DNA of 45,781 bases from Cytophagaceae bacterium (GCA_027488335.1 JAIYBU010000041.1:1-45781), one strand, 5' to 3'; shown: positions 33,460 through 41,650, counted from the stretch's first letter. Numbers and translations: made by a program. The notes: a model not told the origin generated them from the letters alone.

Positions 33460-33573
33460 TCAAAACTGTAAATGGAGATGATTTGAGTAGTAATAGTCGG
33501 GGATTTCAAAGCAATGCTTGCCTTCGTTGAATATTTCAGAAAGTGATAGCGTGCTGGATTGTTGAAAGGTCAT
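33460..33573 (-). pseudogene. N-terminal remnant of a DUF262 protein
   Basis: A 37-codon frame from an ATG reads MTFQQSSTLSLSEIF, then NEGKHCFEIPDYYYSNHLHLQF. The segment 'SLSEIFNEGKHCFEIPDYQRGYSW' is the typical beginning of DUF262/GmrS-type (ParB-like fold) nucleases; here it breaks after DY. Only the 5' end survives, 19 bases from the hsdR start. DUF262 genes are often found inside type I restriction loci, so this is probably a deleted companion gene. It might still be translated as a leader peptide. Confidence 0.55.
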
Positions 33574-33891
33574 AGTTTGGCAGTTTGGAATGGATTGTGC
33601 GACAATTTATGACTTTATTTTCAAAATGTAAAAAGTGTGAATAAAAATTGGGTTAAACAAAAAAAGAACACCCGATATGAGAGTTCTCTTATAATATTTT
33701 ATCTCTAAAAGACTTAGATTTTATAGAGTGCTTGTGAGTGAATATATCGTAGAAGGCAATATGTAAAAACACTTGGATAATTCATTATATAATCAATATC
33801 TTTGTTGTATCTCAATAACCAATTTCTTGTTGATTTGTAAGTGTTATGTGAGTTACGAAACCGTTCGGATGTACCGTGCGGTTTTTGCATT
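33574..33891. other. Intergenic region between higA and the DUF262 remnant
   Basis: This holds a compact hairpin at 33858-33884 (AAACCG/CGGTTT outside CGG/CCG), just past the higA stop, lacking a T run on the minus strand. Otherwise it is AT-rich with no coding frame or promoter I can support. Confidence 0.4.
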
Positions 33892-35004
33892 TTAACTCAG
33901 ACAAACACCCAAGTCAATGGCTTTAAAAAGGGTTCGACCGATATAATAGGGTATTTTTTTATCGTGTTGAAACCGACCGATTATCATAGCGGGGTGAGTG
34001 TTAATCTTCTGAGCAAAGGCAATGATTTGTGCCTCTGTGAGTGGAGCATTGCTTAGTAATTCTCTCTCGTGTTGGTCGCTAAATGTCCACTTTTTGGCAA
34101 ACTCATCTGCTTCTTTTTCTTTCTCAAGGTCATGCTCCGAATAATCCACTTTTTCTAAGAAAATATCTTTCTTGCCATGCAAAAGAATATGACCCGCTTC
34201 GTGAAAAAACGTAAACCAGAAGGCATCATTGCGTTTATATCTACCCGATAATTGAATCAATGGAGTATCATTAAGCCATCGGGTTGCTCCGTTGATGGGT
34301 GCTTTCGGTAGGCAAGGTGTATATACTACTTTTACGCCCGCTTCGGCACAAATGTTTTGTAGTTGTATGTGGAAGTCGTCGGGATGCTCGGCCATAACAC
34401 TTTTTATGGCAAGTAGTGCATCTTTAAAGTTGGCTTCCGAATAGGGTTTTGCCTGTATTTCGGCCGCCAAAAGTTCGCCTTTGCGTAGCCAAGCCGCAAT
34501 GGCATAAGGCTCTTTGGTATGAGCCAACGAAATCCGAAACGAAACTTTTAATTCTTGCTTAAAATAAATATTATTCCAGCTTTCGGGTGTAGCAACCCCA
34601 AAAAAGGCTAATAGCTGCGAAACTACCTGTACGTTGGGTTGTGGGCTAATCCAACGCAGTTTTAGCATTTCTCTGACAGGAAATAGCTTTGCCCATTCGT
34701 TGCTTTCTGCTATCAGTGCTGCTTGTTTTTCTTTTGCTTTGTATTCATCATAGTTTCGCTGGGCGTTCATCCAAAAGCGAGCAGGAATACCCAACACATT
34801 TTCAAATTGTACGGCCATATCGGGTGTAATGGCACTTTCTCCCTTCAATATCGCTGTTATGGTTTTTTCGGGTTTTCCTGTTCGGATGGCAAACTCCTTC
34901 GGCCCCATCTTTATTTCTTGTAGTTTTTCTTCTAAGGTTTCGCCCGCATGAGGAACCGACTGCGGGAAATATTCATTTTTGCGTGTTTGTTTGTGCGTTG
35001 TCAT
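33892..35004 (-). CDS. higA: HigA-type antitoxin fused to an ImmA/IrrE metallopeptidase domain
   Basis: This 370-residue protein joins an N-terminal XRE helix-turn-helix (about 22-80; TLEEKLQEIKMGPKEFAIRTGKPEKTITAILKG, then LGIPARFW) to a C-terminal ImmA/IrrE domain. The latter has the zinc protease motif H268-E-A-G-H272 (FFHEAGHILLHG) and a downstream glutamate-rich EKEADEFAKKW that can supply the third ligand. The layout is that of HigA-like antitoxins of the 'addiction module' group. The toxin gene lies 11 bases upstream. The intact HExxH suggests it may cleave a regulator or the toxin rather than act only as a repressor, but this is inference. Confidence 0.9.
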   Translation of the reverse strand: MTTHKQTRKNEYFPQSVPHAGETLEEKLQEIKMGPKEFAIRTGKPEKTITAILKGESAITPDMAVQFENVLGIPARFWMNAQRNYDEYKAKEKQAALIAESNEWAKLFPVREMLKLRWISPQPNVQVVSQLLAFFGVATPESWNNIYFKQELKVSFRISLAHTKEPYAIAAWLRKGELLAAEIQAKPYSEANFKDALLAIKSVMAEHPDDFHIQLQNICAEAGVKVVYTPCLPKAPINGATRWLNDTPLIQLSGRYKRNDAFWFTFFHEAGHILLHGKKDIFLEKVDYSEHDLEKEKEADEFAKKWTFSDQHERELLSNAPLTEAQIIAFAQKINTHPAMIIGRFQHDKKIPYYIGRTLFKAIDLGVCLS

Positions 35005-35015
35005 TGCTCTGAATG

Positions 35016-35348
35016 TTAGTGATAATCAGCTATTTCGATGATTTCTACGCCTTTGATTTCTATCCAAAGGTACTGCCCCGAATCGTTGGTAGGGATTGGG
35101 TCTTCGTGTGGCTCAAAAATTAAGCGATAAGGTTGGTCAAGGTCGCAAGCCCATTGACCTTTGCGGTTGCCTGTAAGTTCATGGTAGTGTCCTGGTAAGT
35201 TTCTTACATCTTCTAAAGAATCTACGTTGTGTAGGTCAGAGAGTCGTCTTTTGAATAATTTGGCTCGTTTTTCACCTAATTCTTTCTGACATTGGCGGTC
35301 GTCATTGGCTAACTTTCTAAGTTTGTTGTTTTGAAACGTTATATCCAC
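35016..35348 (-). CDS. higB: HigB-like RelE-superfamily toxin
   Basis: This 110-residue protein has the fold pattern of RelE/HigB mRNA interferases (LRKLANDDRQCQKELGEKRAKLFKRRLSDLHN, LPGHYHELTGNRKGQWACDL, YRLIFEP, and a last strand with EIADYH). These ribosome-dependent RNases cut mRNA at the A site. It starts with GTG (35346-35348); no in-frame ATG lies near. The toxin-first order followed by an HTH antitoxin is the classical higBA order. The pair is inserted between hsdS and hsdR, 57 bases after hsdS. Confidence 0.88.
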   Translation of the reverse strand: MDITFQNNKLRKLANDDRQCQKELGEKRAKLFKRRLSDLHNVDSLEDVRNLPGHYHELTGNRKGQWACDLDQPYRLIFEPHEDPIPTNDSGQYLWIEIKGVEIIEIADYH

Positions 35349-35405
35349 TGCAAAAGTATGTATTTTTTAGTTAACATTTAGTGTAAGTTGTTTTTATTTT
35401 TTTTC

Positions 35406-36602
35406 TCACATCTCTACCCGTACCTCGCCACTCATTAGCTTCGGTAATAGGGTATCTCGAAGCTGGGTTAAGGTGTTGATTTGAGAAATATTAGCTCTAA
35501 TTTTTAGAAATGATGGTTCAATACTATGATGAAACTCTAAAATTCTAAGATTAGGTGCTAAAATTTCAATATCCTTTATGATTACTTGACTTATATTCTG
35601 TTGTGCAGAACCCATCGCCAAACTTTCAATATAGTCTTTGTTAAGTTTTGTAAATATATACAAGAAGGTATATGGATATTGTTCGTTGGGTATCAAAGCA
35701 CAAATTGCTTGATTACAAGTGGCAGATTGTGCTAAAATACCATACTGTCCTACTGTTGCACCATACATAGCAATCAATATTGAATTCTCTGGAATTAATT
35801 TTGCCGATGATTTCTTTATTGCTTCATCTGTGATTTTTTCCTCTGTATCAAAAATGAACGAGCAATTCAATTCTTTTGATTTTACCCATCTGATATATCC
35901 TCCTTCATAAAACTCTGGTATTGCTCTTGAAGGAGTACCTCCTGATGTAGTGTTGATATAATCACCTAATTTCACTTTCTCCCAACTTTCTTCTGCTTCT
36001 TCAATAAACCACTGTCTGAAAAGCGTTTCGGCCATTGCTTCGAGAGTTTGGTTTTGGCGGTGCAAAAGGTCTATTTTGTTGTCTAAACTACTTAAAACTG
36101 AGGCTATGGCTAAAGTCTCTTTTTCGGTAGGCAAAGAAATTCTAAAATTGAAAATATCTACAAGAGAAATACTTGCTTGGTTCGCACTGCCTTGAGCAGA
36201 AGCAAGTAAATAATCGGAAAAAGGTTTACTTTTGAGATTGTAATATAGAAAGTCTTGAATATTTGGGTTAATAGCTCTTAATCGAACCGCATTTTGGTTT
36301 AGCAAAGCATTATCTGCTTCTTTTGGAACACGAATAACTTTGCCAACAATTGATTTAGGATTATCTGCCCAAGAGCCAACAGTTGCAATTACTAAATCAC
36401 CCGCTTTAATTTGATACGCACTAAGTTCTTCTGCTACTGAATAGTCAACTCTGTAACAACTATTTATATTTATAGAATTATCCGTAGTATCGGAAACTCT
36501 AACAACAAGAACACCTTCTTTTTTGTACGTATCGGATTTGAAAGCAAACCCTTTTTTATGAGTTATTATTTCCCCCAATTTATATTCTTTCCATTCTGTC
36601 AT
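35406..36602 (-). CDS. hsdS: Type I restriction-modification specificity subunit
   Basis: This 398-residue protein determines the DNA target of the methylase and nuclease. It has two target-recognition domains (about 1-150 and 190-345) each followed by a coiled-coil spacer: LASVLSSLDNKIDLLHRQNQTLEAMAETLFRQWF in the middle and LTQLRDTLLPKLMSGEVRV at the end. Both halves start alike (EWKEYKLGEI, SWEKVKLGDY), the usual internal duplication. The recognised sequence cannot be predicted. Only one hsdS exists here, with no inverted partial copy for shuffling. The gene is separated from hsdM by 188 bases rather than overlapping. Confidence 0.95.
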   Translation of the reverse strand: MTEWKEYKLGEIITHKKGFAFKSDTYKKEGVLVVRVSDTTDNSININSCYRVDYSVAEELSAYQIKAGDLVIATVGSWADNPKSIVGKVIRVPKEADNALLNQNAVRLRAINPNIQDFLYYNLKSKPFSDYLLASAQGSANQASISLVDIFNFRISLPTEKETLAIASVLSSLDNKIDLLHRQNQTLEAMAETLFRQWFIEEAEESWEKVKLGDYINTTSGGTPSRAIPEFYEGGYIRWVKSKELNCSFIFDTEEKITDEAIKKSSAKLIPENSILIAMYGATVGQYGILAQSATCNQAICALIPNEQYPYTFLYIFTKLNKDYIESLAMGSAQQNISQVIIKDIEILAPNLRILEFHHSIEPSFLKIRANISQINTLTQLRDTLLPKLMSGEVRVEM

Positions 36603-36747
36603 AATTGATTCTGTAATAAGTTAAGGTGTTGGTCTTTTCTTAACGGGTATTTGTATGATATAGGTAAATTTCTTGGTTTTTTACCCATATTTTTAAAAAA
36701 TGAGTAAAAATTTTTAATCTTTACTTATATATTTGCTTCATATTATT

Positions 36748-36781
36748 CCCAATAGCCCCTGAAGAGATTCAAGCTATTGGG
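36748..36781. repeat. Hairpin between hsdM and hsdS
   Basis: CCCAATAGC (36748-36756) and GCTATTGGG (36773-36781) form a perfect 9-bp stem with a 16-nt loop, 10 bases after the hsdM stop. On the minus strand no T run follows, so it may be an mRNA stabiliser or attenuator rather than a full terminator. Confidence 0.45.
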
Positions 36782-36790
36782 TTTTGCTTT

Positions 36791-38380
36791 TTATAGCCCT
36801 TGTGCTTCGTTAACTTTTATCTTCGCCAAATTGAGTTTTATTTGCTCATTGAGTTGTTCTGCTTCGGCCAGTTGTGCTTCCAATTGGCTTTTTAGGGCTG
36901 TATAGCGTTCTACAAAATTAAAGTCGTCTTCGTCTTCGGCCAGCCCAATATATCGGCCAGGTGTAAGCACGTAATTTAAGTTTCGTACTTCATCGAGCGA
37001 GGCTGCCTTACAAAATCCCTGTATGTCTTCATAGTTGCCATCGGGGTTTCGCCAATTGTGGTAGGTGTCAGCAATTCGGGCAATGTCTTCGTCAGAAAAT
37101 TCAAGGTTTTTGCGGCTTACCAAATGCCCCAAGTTTCGGGCATCAATAAACAGTATTTCGTTGTCTCGGCGGCGGTATTTGTCATTGGCACGGTTTCGCC
37201 CCAAAAACCACAAACAAGCAGGTATTTGGGTATTCAGAAATAGCTTCGATGGCAAATTTACGATACAGTCAATAATGCCCGCTTCTACCATCGCTTTGCG
37301 TATTTCGCCCTCGTTGTTGGTGCGAGAAGTCAGCGAGCCTTTGGCCAACACTACGCCAGCCGTACCCGTAGGAGCAAGATGATAAATAAAGTGCTGCATC
37401 CACGCAAAATTGGCATTGCCTTCGGGTGGTACTAAGGTTTCGCCCAATACGCTCCAGCGAGCATCGGTGCGGAGTTGCTCACCCGACCAATCGCTCACAT
37501 TAAAAGGCGGATTGGCAATAATATAATCGGCTTTGAGGTCACGGTGGGCATCATTCAAAAACGAGCCTTCGTTGTTCCATTTTACGTTGGTCGCATCAAT
37601 CTGCCTGATGGCCAAGTTCATCCGAGCCAATCGCCACGTAGTTTGGTTGCTTTCTTGCCCATAAATACTAATATCAGCCTTTTTGCCTGATTTGCGGTAG
37701 TAATCTTGGTGGCTTTTTATGAATTTGTCGCTCTGCACAAACATACCACCCGAGCCACAGCAAGGGTCAAACACTCGGCCTTCGTAAGGCTCAAGCATTT
37801 CTACCAAAAGCTGCACAATTCCTTTAGGCGTGTAGAACTGTCCACCTTTTTGTCCTTCGGCAAGTGCAAACTGCCCCAAGAAATATTCATATACTTGCCC
37901 CAGTACGTCAACACTTCGAGCTTCGGCAGTGCCAACATCAGTAGAGCTTATGAGGTCAATGAGTTCGCCCAGCGAGCCTTTATCTAATTTTTCTTGTGCA
38001 AAAACCTTGGGCAAAACGCCACGTAGCGAAGCATTGTCTTTTTCGATGGCGTCCATCGCATCATCAATGTCAGTACCAACGGTTGGCAACTTGGCACGCC
38101 CTTGTATGTACGACCAACGAGCAGTAGGAGGGACGTAGAAAATTTTCTCGGCAAGGTATTCGTTGCGGTCTTCGGGGTCTGCACCTTCATATTCGCCAAT
38201 ACCCGCTTTTAGTTTTTGGTGTAGCTCATCAAAGGCATCAGAAATGTATTTCAAGAAAATCAAGCCCAGTGCTACGTGCTTATATTCGGCCGCATCCATG
38301 TTCTTGCGGAGCTTATCTGCTGTTTTCCAGAGTTTATTTTGTAGTGGTTCGTCGGTTGCTTCGGTTGCTTTTTTAGCCAT
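36791..38380 (-). CDS. hsdM: Type I restriction-modification methylase subunit
   Basis: This 529-residue N6-adenine methyltransferase subunit of the M2S complex shows an N-terminal helical domain (about 10-170). AdoMet motif I is FDPCCGSGGMF (204-214) and the catalytic motif IV is NPPF (290-293). The C-terminal coiled coil (about 490-525, LKSQLEAQLAEAEQLNEQIKLNLAKIK) bundles with HsdS. Length and motifs are normal. It is the first gene of the operon, starting 238 bases from the tRNA-Cys 3' end. A TACCTTTG box on the minus strand (38418-38425) could be its -7 element, without a clear -33. Confidence 0.96.
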   Translation of the reverse strand: MAKKATEATDEPLQNKLWKTADKLRKNMDAAEYKHVALGLIFLKYISDAFDELHQKLKAGIGEYEGADPEDRNEYLAEKIFYVPPTARWSYIQGRAKLPTVGTDIDDAMDAIEKDNASLRGVLPKVFAQEKLDKGSLGELIDLISSTDVGTAEARSVDVLGQVYEYFLGQFALAEGQKGGQFYTPKGIVQLLVEMLEPYEGRVFDPCCGSGGMFVQSDKFIKSHQDYYRKSGKKADISIYGQESNQTTWRLARMNLAIRQIDATNVKWNNEGSFLNDAHRDLKADYIIANPPFNVSDWSGEQLRTDARWSVLGETLVPPEGNANFAWMQHFIYHLAPTGTAGVVLAKGSLTSRTNNEGEIRKAMVEAGIIDCIVNLPSKLFLNTQIPACLWFLGRNRANDKYRRRDNEILFIDARNLGHLVSRKNLEFSDEDIARIADTYHNWRNPDGNYEDIQGFCKAASLDEVRNLNYVLTPGRYIGLAEDEDDFNFVERYTALKSQLEAQLAEAEQLNEQIKLNLAKIKVNEAQGL

Positions 38381-38570
38381 TTTTGAGCGAGAATAATTAA
38401 TAATAAAATTGTGTAGCCAAAGGTAGTGAAAGTAAAGTAGAAAATAAATTTACTGAATGTAGATAAAGTTAAAGTTTTCTGGTGAGCAGCGTATTTTTAT
38501 TAGAAGATATTGGCCATATCATCAAACCCTTGTTGATATGGTTGTACGTTTTATTAGGCTATTGTAGCTA
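38381..38570. other. Region between hsdM and the tRNA-Cys terminator
   Basis: Only the possible hsdM -7 box (38418-38425) is visible. A short hydrophobic plus-strand frame ending at the TAA around 38570 has no start codon and no recognisable family. Confidence 0.35.
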
Positions 38571-38616
38571 AAAAACAACAAAAAAGCACCCTTTTGAGGT
38601 GCTTTTTGCGTTTTTT
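38571..38616 (-). terminator. Terminator of tRNA-Cys
   Basis: AAAAAGCACC (38581-38590) pairs with GGTGCTTTTT (38598-38607) around the loop CTTTTGA, with outer A/T tracts. It lies 2 bases beyond the tRNA 3' end. Confidence 0.85.
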
Positions 38617-38636
38617 GAGGTCCCGAGCGGATTCGA
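38581..38636. repeat. Island boundary repeat, right
   Basis: This is the partner of 27384-27441. It spans the terminator core and the last 18 bases of tRNA-Cys, including the shared 16-mer TCCCGAGCGGATTCGA (38621-38636). Confidence 0.85.
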
Positions 38637-38688
38637 ACCGCTGTAGAAGCTTTTGCAGAGCTCTGCCTAGCCACTCGGCCACAGGACC
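38618..38688 (-). tRNA. tRNA-Cys (anticodon GCA)
   Basis: The 71-nt gene folds with acceptor GGTCCTG/CGGGACC, D-arm GCCG...GGC, anticodon stem GAGCT/AGCTT with loop CTGCAAA (anticodon GCA), T-arm AGCGG-TTCGAAT-CCGCT, and discriminator U73, the cysteine identity base. CCA is not encoded. Its 3' end forms the island boundary repeat. Confidence 0.95.
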
Positions 38689-38744
38689 ATATTTACAACT
38701 TTTTTCGGTGTTTGAGGAAGCCTAAACATTCCGAATTTGGATTG

Positions 38745-38776
38745 CAAAAGTACAAGACTCGTGCCAAACTCCCAAA
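38745..38776 (-). promoter_or_regulatory. Promoter of tRNA-Cys
   Basis: On the minus strand TTTG (38773-38776), a 20-bp spacer and TACTTTTG (38745-38752) match the Bacteroidota consensus exactly. The -7 box lies 56 bases before the mature tRNA. Confidence 0.75.
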
Positions 38777-38955
38777 GTTTTTTCAAAAAAAATATAAATT
38801 TTCTTTGAAAATAAAGTTTTCAAAAAATAGAATAGTTGTAAGTAATTGATAATTAGCGACTTATAGCCTAATTCTTAATTCTCAATTCGTAACGCTCAAT
38901 TTTCATGCAACCCTCGCGACAAGTTTTTGCATCTTGCTATTGAACACAGGATTTT

Positions 38956-39513
38956 ATGGCTAAACTTTTATCACTTTTCTCCAACGAATACGACCTCGCA
39001 AAGGCCGTACAGCGACAAGACCCTAAAGCACAGGCTCGACTTTACGAAAAGTTTTCGTCGAAAATGCTGGCGGTCTGCACTCGCTACGTGGGTGATAAAA
39101 TGGAAGCAGAAGATGTGATGATTGATGGTTTTATGCGGGTTTTCGATAAAATTGACCAGTTTACATTTCAAGGGAGTTTTGAAGGCTGGGTGCGACGAAT
39201 AATGGTAAACGAAGCCTTGATGTATGTCAGAAGCAAAAAAATGATTGTCGTTGACCTCGAATATGCCACCGAAGAACCTAACGAATCATCGTTTAGCACC
39301 GACCTCGAAGCATCTGATTTGATGAAACTCATCGAAGAACTGCCTGTTGGCTATCGAACAGTGTTTAATTTGTATGCCATAGAGGGGTATAACCACATCG
39401 AAATCGGCGAAATGCTCGGGATTTCGGAAGGTACATCAAAGTCGCAGTTAAGCCGAGCAAGAGCAATGTTGCAGGCAAAGTTGGCTAAGTTAGAAAACAA
39501 AGCTTTTGGATAA
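38956..39513 (+). CDS. ECF-type RNA polymerase sigma factor
   Basis: This 185-residue sigma-70 family protein has region 2 (about 20-95; RLYEKFSSKMLAVCTRYVGDKMEAEDVMIDGFMRVF, then GWVRRIMVNEAL) and region 4 (about 125-175; IEELPVGYRTVFNLYAIEGYNHIEIGEMLGISEGTSKSQLSRAR) with its HTH. No extra domains are present. It heads a likely three-gene operon with a single-pass membrane protein and an outer-membrane barrel, so the second gene may be its anti-sigma factor. In Bacteroidota such units typically sense envelope state. The gene follows the tRNA-Cys locus in divergent orientation. Confidence 0.93.
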   Translation: MAKLLSLFSNEYDLAKAVQRQDPKAQARLYEKFSSKMLAVCTRYVGDKMEAEDVMIDGFMRVFDKIDQFTFQGSFEGWVRRIMVNEALMYVRSKKMIVVDLEYATEEPNESSFSTDLEASDLMKLIEELPVGYRTVFNLYAIEGYNHIEIGEMLGISEGTSKSQLSRARAMLQAKLAKLENKAFG

Positions 39514-39599
39514 TTTGGTTACTCGTTGATTGGCTACTTTTTATTGGCAATAAAACTAATAACCAGTAACTGATAACCAAGAACTAAATTTGAAGAAAA

Positions 39600-40529
39600 A
39601 TGAACAGCATAATAAAAATGAAAAAACATCCGATTGACGACCTTTTTGCCAAAAAATTGGCAGAACATCGACAAGAACCCTCTCAAAAAGCTTTTGAGAA
39701 GTTTCAGGCACGTTTACAAAAAAAACAGCAAAAACCAAAAGTAGGCTTTTTCTTGGGTAATCCTAATTGGACGTACTATGCCGCTGCGGCAGGTATCGCT
39801 ATTGCTCTGTCGGTTGGATTTTTGACCCAAAATGACACTTCTATTAATCCAACAGTTGCAAGGGTGGATGTTCCATCTCAGGATGTTCCATCTCAAAAGA
39901 AAAATACTATTGAGACAACCCCAAAAGTAATTAATAATCAGGAGATTGCATTGGTTAAAAATAATAGACAACAGATAATACAAAATATAATCAAGCAAAA
40001 CTTATCAACTGCCAAAAAAGAAACTTTGCCAGTTCTGATAAGAACGCCCGAAAACACGATTACAAACATAAACCCTACATCACAAACACCAAATAAAATC
40101 ATTGATGATTCGCCCGAAGAGCAAATAGTCCTTGCCACAATTACGCCAATTTTCGAAAATAAAGTAGTAGAAACAGCTAAGCCAGCGGAACCAACATCGC
40201 AAGGATTTTTCAAAACTGATGTTGGCGAATCAATAGTAGTAGTTCTTGAACCAGCCGCTCCCGAAACCGAAGTGATTCCTTCAATCAGTCAAGACTCCAA
40301 TATCTCTTTGGATGAAGCAAAACGTTTGGTCGAAGAAAAAGAAAAGTCATTTATTGCCAAACTTTATAGCGAGTACAAACATTTCAAGTACGGCGAAAAA
40401 GTAGATTTGAAAAAACTTGGTGTAAAAGATGTTTTGGCTCGTGTGGATGATAGCATAATCAAAGAAGACATCACTGATGTGCGTGATTTCGTACAACGAA
40501 AAGTAAGCAGATTACAACGCAAAGAATAA
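39600..40529 (+). CDS. Single-pass membrane protein, putative anti-sigma partner
   Basis: This 309-residue protein has a basic cytoplasmic N-terminus of about 55 residues (DDLFAKKLAEHRQEPSQKAFEKF, then KKQQKPK), one transmembrane helix (about 57-76, WTYYAAAAGIAIALSVGFL), and a long low-complexity periplasmic part rich in Thr, Pro, Asn and Gln. A charged helical C-terminus (about 235-309) includes LDEAKRLVEEKEKSFIAKLYSEYKHFKYGEK. A DVPSQ pentapeptide is repeated in tandem. No zinc anti-sigma motif (HxxxCxxC) is seen, so the anti-sigma role rests on topology and position 86 bases after the sigma gene. An alternative start is the ATG at 39618. Confidence 0.7.
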   Translation: MNSIIKMKKHPIDDLFAKKLAEHRQEPSQKAFEKFQARLQKKQQKPKVGFFLGNPNWTYYAAAAGIAIALSVGFLTQNDTSINPTVARVDVPSQDVPSQKKNTIETTPKVINNQEIALVKNNRQQIIQNIIKQNLSTAKKETLPVLIRTPENTITNINPTSQTPNKIIDDSPEEQIVLATITPIFENKVVETAKPAEPTSQGFFKTDVGESIVVVLEPAAPETEVIPSISQDSNISLDEAKRLVEEKEKSFIAKLYSEYKHFKYGEKVDLKKLGVKDVLARVDDSIIKEDITDVRDFVQRKVSRLQRKE

Positions 40530-40582
40530 ATAAGGAGTTTGTCCGAATTATTAGTATTAGACGAAAAAAAAAGAATACAACA

Positions 40583-41629
40583 ATGAAAAAACTGCATTTA
40601 GCCTTATTATTGATAATCAGTACATTATCAGTAAAAGCCAATTTTAAATCAGATACTACTATCGTCGAATTTACCGATAAAGGTGTCAAAAAACGAGTAA
40701 CTGTCTATACGTCAAGCAAGCAAGATTTCGATTTGCCGAAAACCCTCAATCTCGAAAATGTTCTGAAAAGCGTCGGGGTCGATTCGCTCGAACGCAAAAA
40801 AGCAATTGTTTTGGCAGGAACGGATGGCTCAAAACAAGATACCATCTTGGTACTTGCTCGTGATGGTCGAGACATTAAAATCGTGTTGAGGACCCCCAAA
40901 GAAATCACGGCTCGTCAGGATACGCTTCGGAATGACAAAGAAGACCATTGGAGCAAGGAAAATAGGGTTTATAAAGAAGAAGACCGAGATGATGATGATA
41001 AAGACGAAGCTAAAAAGAAAAAATCGGGTTCGGGAAGGTTTTTCTCACGTAGTGATTTTGGGCTTTATATTGGCTTAAATAACTGGGCGAAAGGTGCAAC
41101 AACTGGTTCTGAACTGAACACGTGGGGGGCAAGGTACGTGGCACTTTCATTTCAACGAAATGTTACTTTAATTAACGGTAAACAAGTGGATTTGGCATTT
41201 ACTTATGGCCCCGAAGTAGCTTGGAATAATTTTATGTTTCAGGAAAATAATGTTGCTCAAATGACAGGAAAACAAGTAGTTTTCAAAGATTTTGGACAAA
41301 ATTTATCTAAAAGTAAATTGGTTGTACCAATGCTTAATCTTCCAATGATGCTTAATTTTGGTTTTGAGGAAGCGAAATTCAGGATTGGTTTGGGTGGGTA
41401 TGTCGGCTACCGAATTGGTGGATATAGCAAACTGAAATATGCTGGTGGGAAAAAAGAAAAATTAAAAGGAAGCTACGGTTTGGAAGATATTAGATATGGG
41501 CTTACAGCAGAATTTGGCAAGAAAAAAGGGTCTACTTTATTTGTAAGATACGATATGAATGAAGTATTTAAAACAGGCCAAACCAATGCAAAGGGTTTAC
41601 AAGCTTGGAGCATTGGACTTAGGTTGTAA
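40583..41629 (+). CDS. Outer-membrane beta-barrel protein
   Basis: This 348-residue protein has a signal peptide (about 1-19, LSVKA) and a periplasmic N-terminal part (20-110). A highly charged linker (about 125-148, EEDRDDDDKDEAKKKK) precedes a C-terminal barrel of about 200 residues with repeated amphipathic strands ending in aromatic or Leu residues (FGLYIGLNNWAKGA, VDLAFTYGPEVAWNNFMF, FRIGLGGYVGYRIGGY, and the final LQAWSIGLRL). It resembles PorT-like/OMP_b-brl_2 proteins. It lies 53 bases after the putative anti-sigma gene and probably is co-transcribed, giving a sigma-membrane protein-OMP unit. A strong terminator follows. Confidence 0.8.
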   Translation: MKKLHLALLLIISTLSVKANFKSDTTIVEFTDKGVKKRVTVYTSSKQDFDLPKTLNLENVLKSVGVDSLERKKAIVLAGTDGSKQDTILVLARDGRDIKIVLRTPKEITARQDTLRNDKEDHWSKENRVYKEEDRDDDDKDEAKKKKSGSGRFFSRSDFGLYIGLNNWAKGATTGSELNTWGARYVALSFQRNVTLINGKQVDLAFTYGPEVAWNNFMFQENNVAQMTGKQVVFKDFGQNLSKSKLVVPMLNLPMMLNFGFEEAKFRIGLGGYVGYRIGGYSKLKYAGGKKEKLKGSYGLEDIRYGLTAEFGKKKGSTLFVRYDMNEVFKTGQTNAKGLQAWSIGLRL

Positions 41630-41650
41630 AAAATGCAAGAAAACGTTAGT

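Larger units (their letters stand above)
27384..38636. mobile_element. Genomic island in the tRNA-Cys locus (defence/toxin-antitoxin island)
   Basis: About 11.2 kb lies between direct repeats that each contain a terminator plus the tRNA-Cys 3' end. The intact tRNA is at the right end and the fragment at the left, as expected after site-specific integration into a tRNA 3' end. Cargo: a short secreted ORF, HipB-HipS-HipT, a stop-interrupted gene, HigBA, a DUF262 remnant and a type I restriction-modification system. No integrase, excisionase or replication gene is present, so the island is either immobile now or moved by an enzyme encoded elsewhere. Confidence 0.7.

Noticed and set aside
35351..35358. 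TACTTTTG -7-like box upstream of higB
   Set aside because: It lies 3 bases before the GTG start, so transcription would begin inside the gene, and no -33 box is present.
35406..36602. Possible phase-variable hsdS shuffling locus
   Set aside because: There is only one hsdS and no inverted partial copy or recombinase nearby.
38480..38570. Hydrophobic plus-strand frame (GHIIKPLLIWLYVLLGYCS) beside the right island boundary
   Set aside because: No start codon and too short; could be the tail of a lost membrane protein but this cannot be supported.
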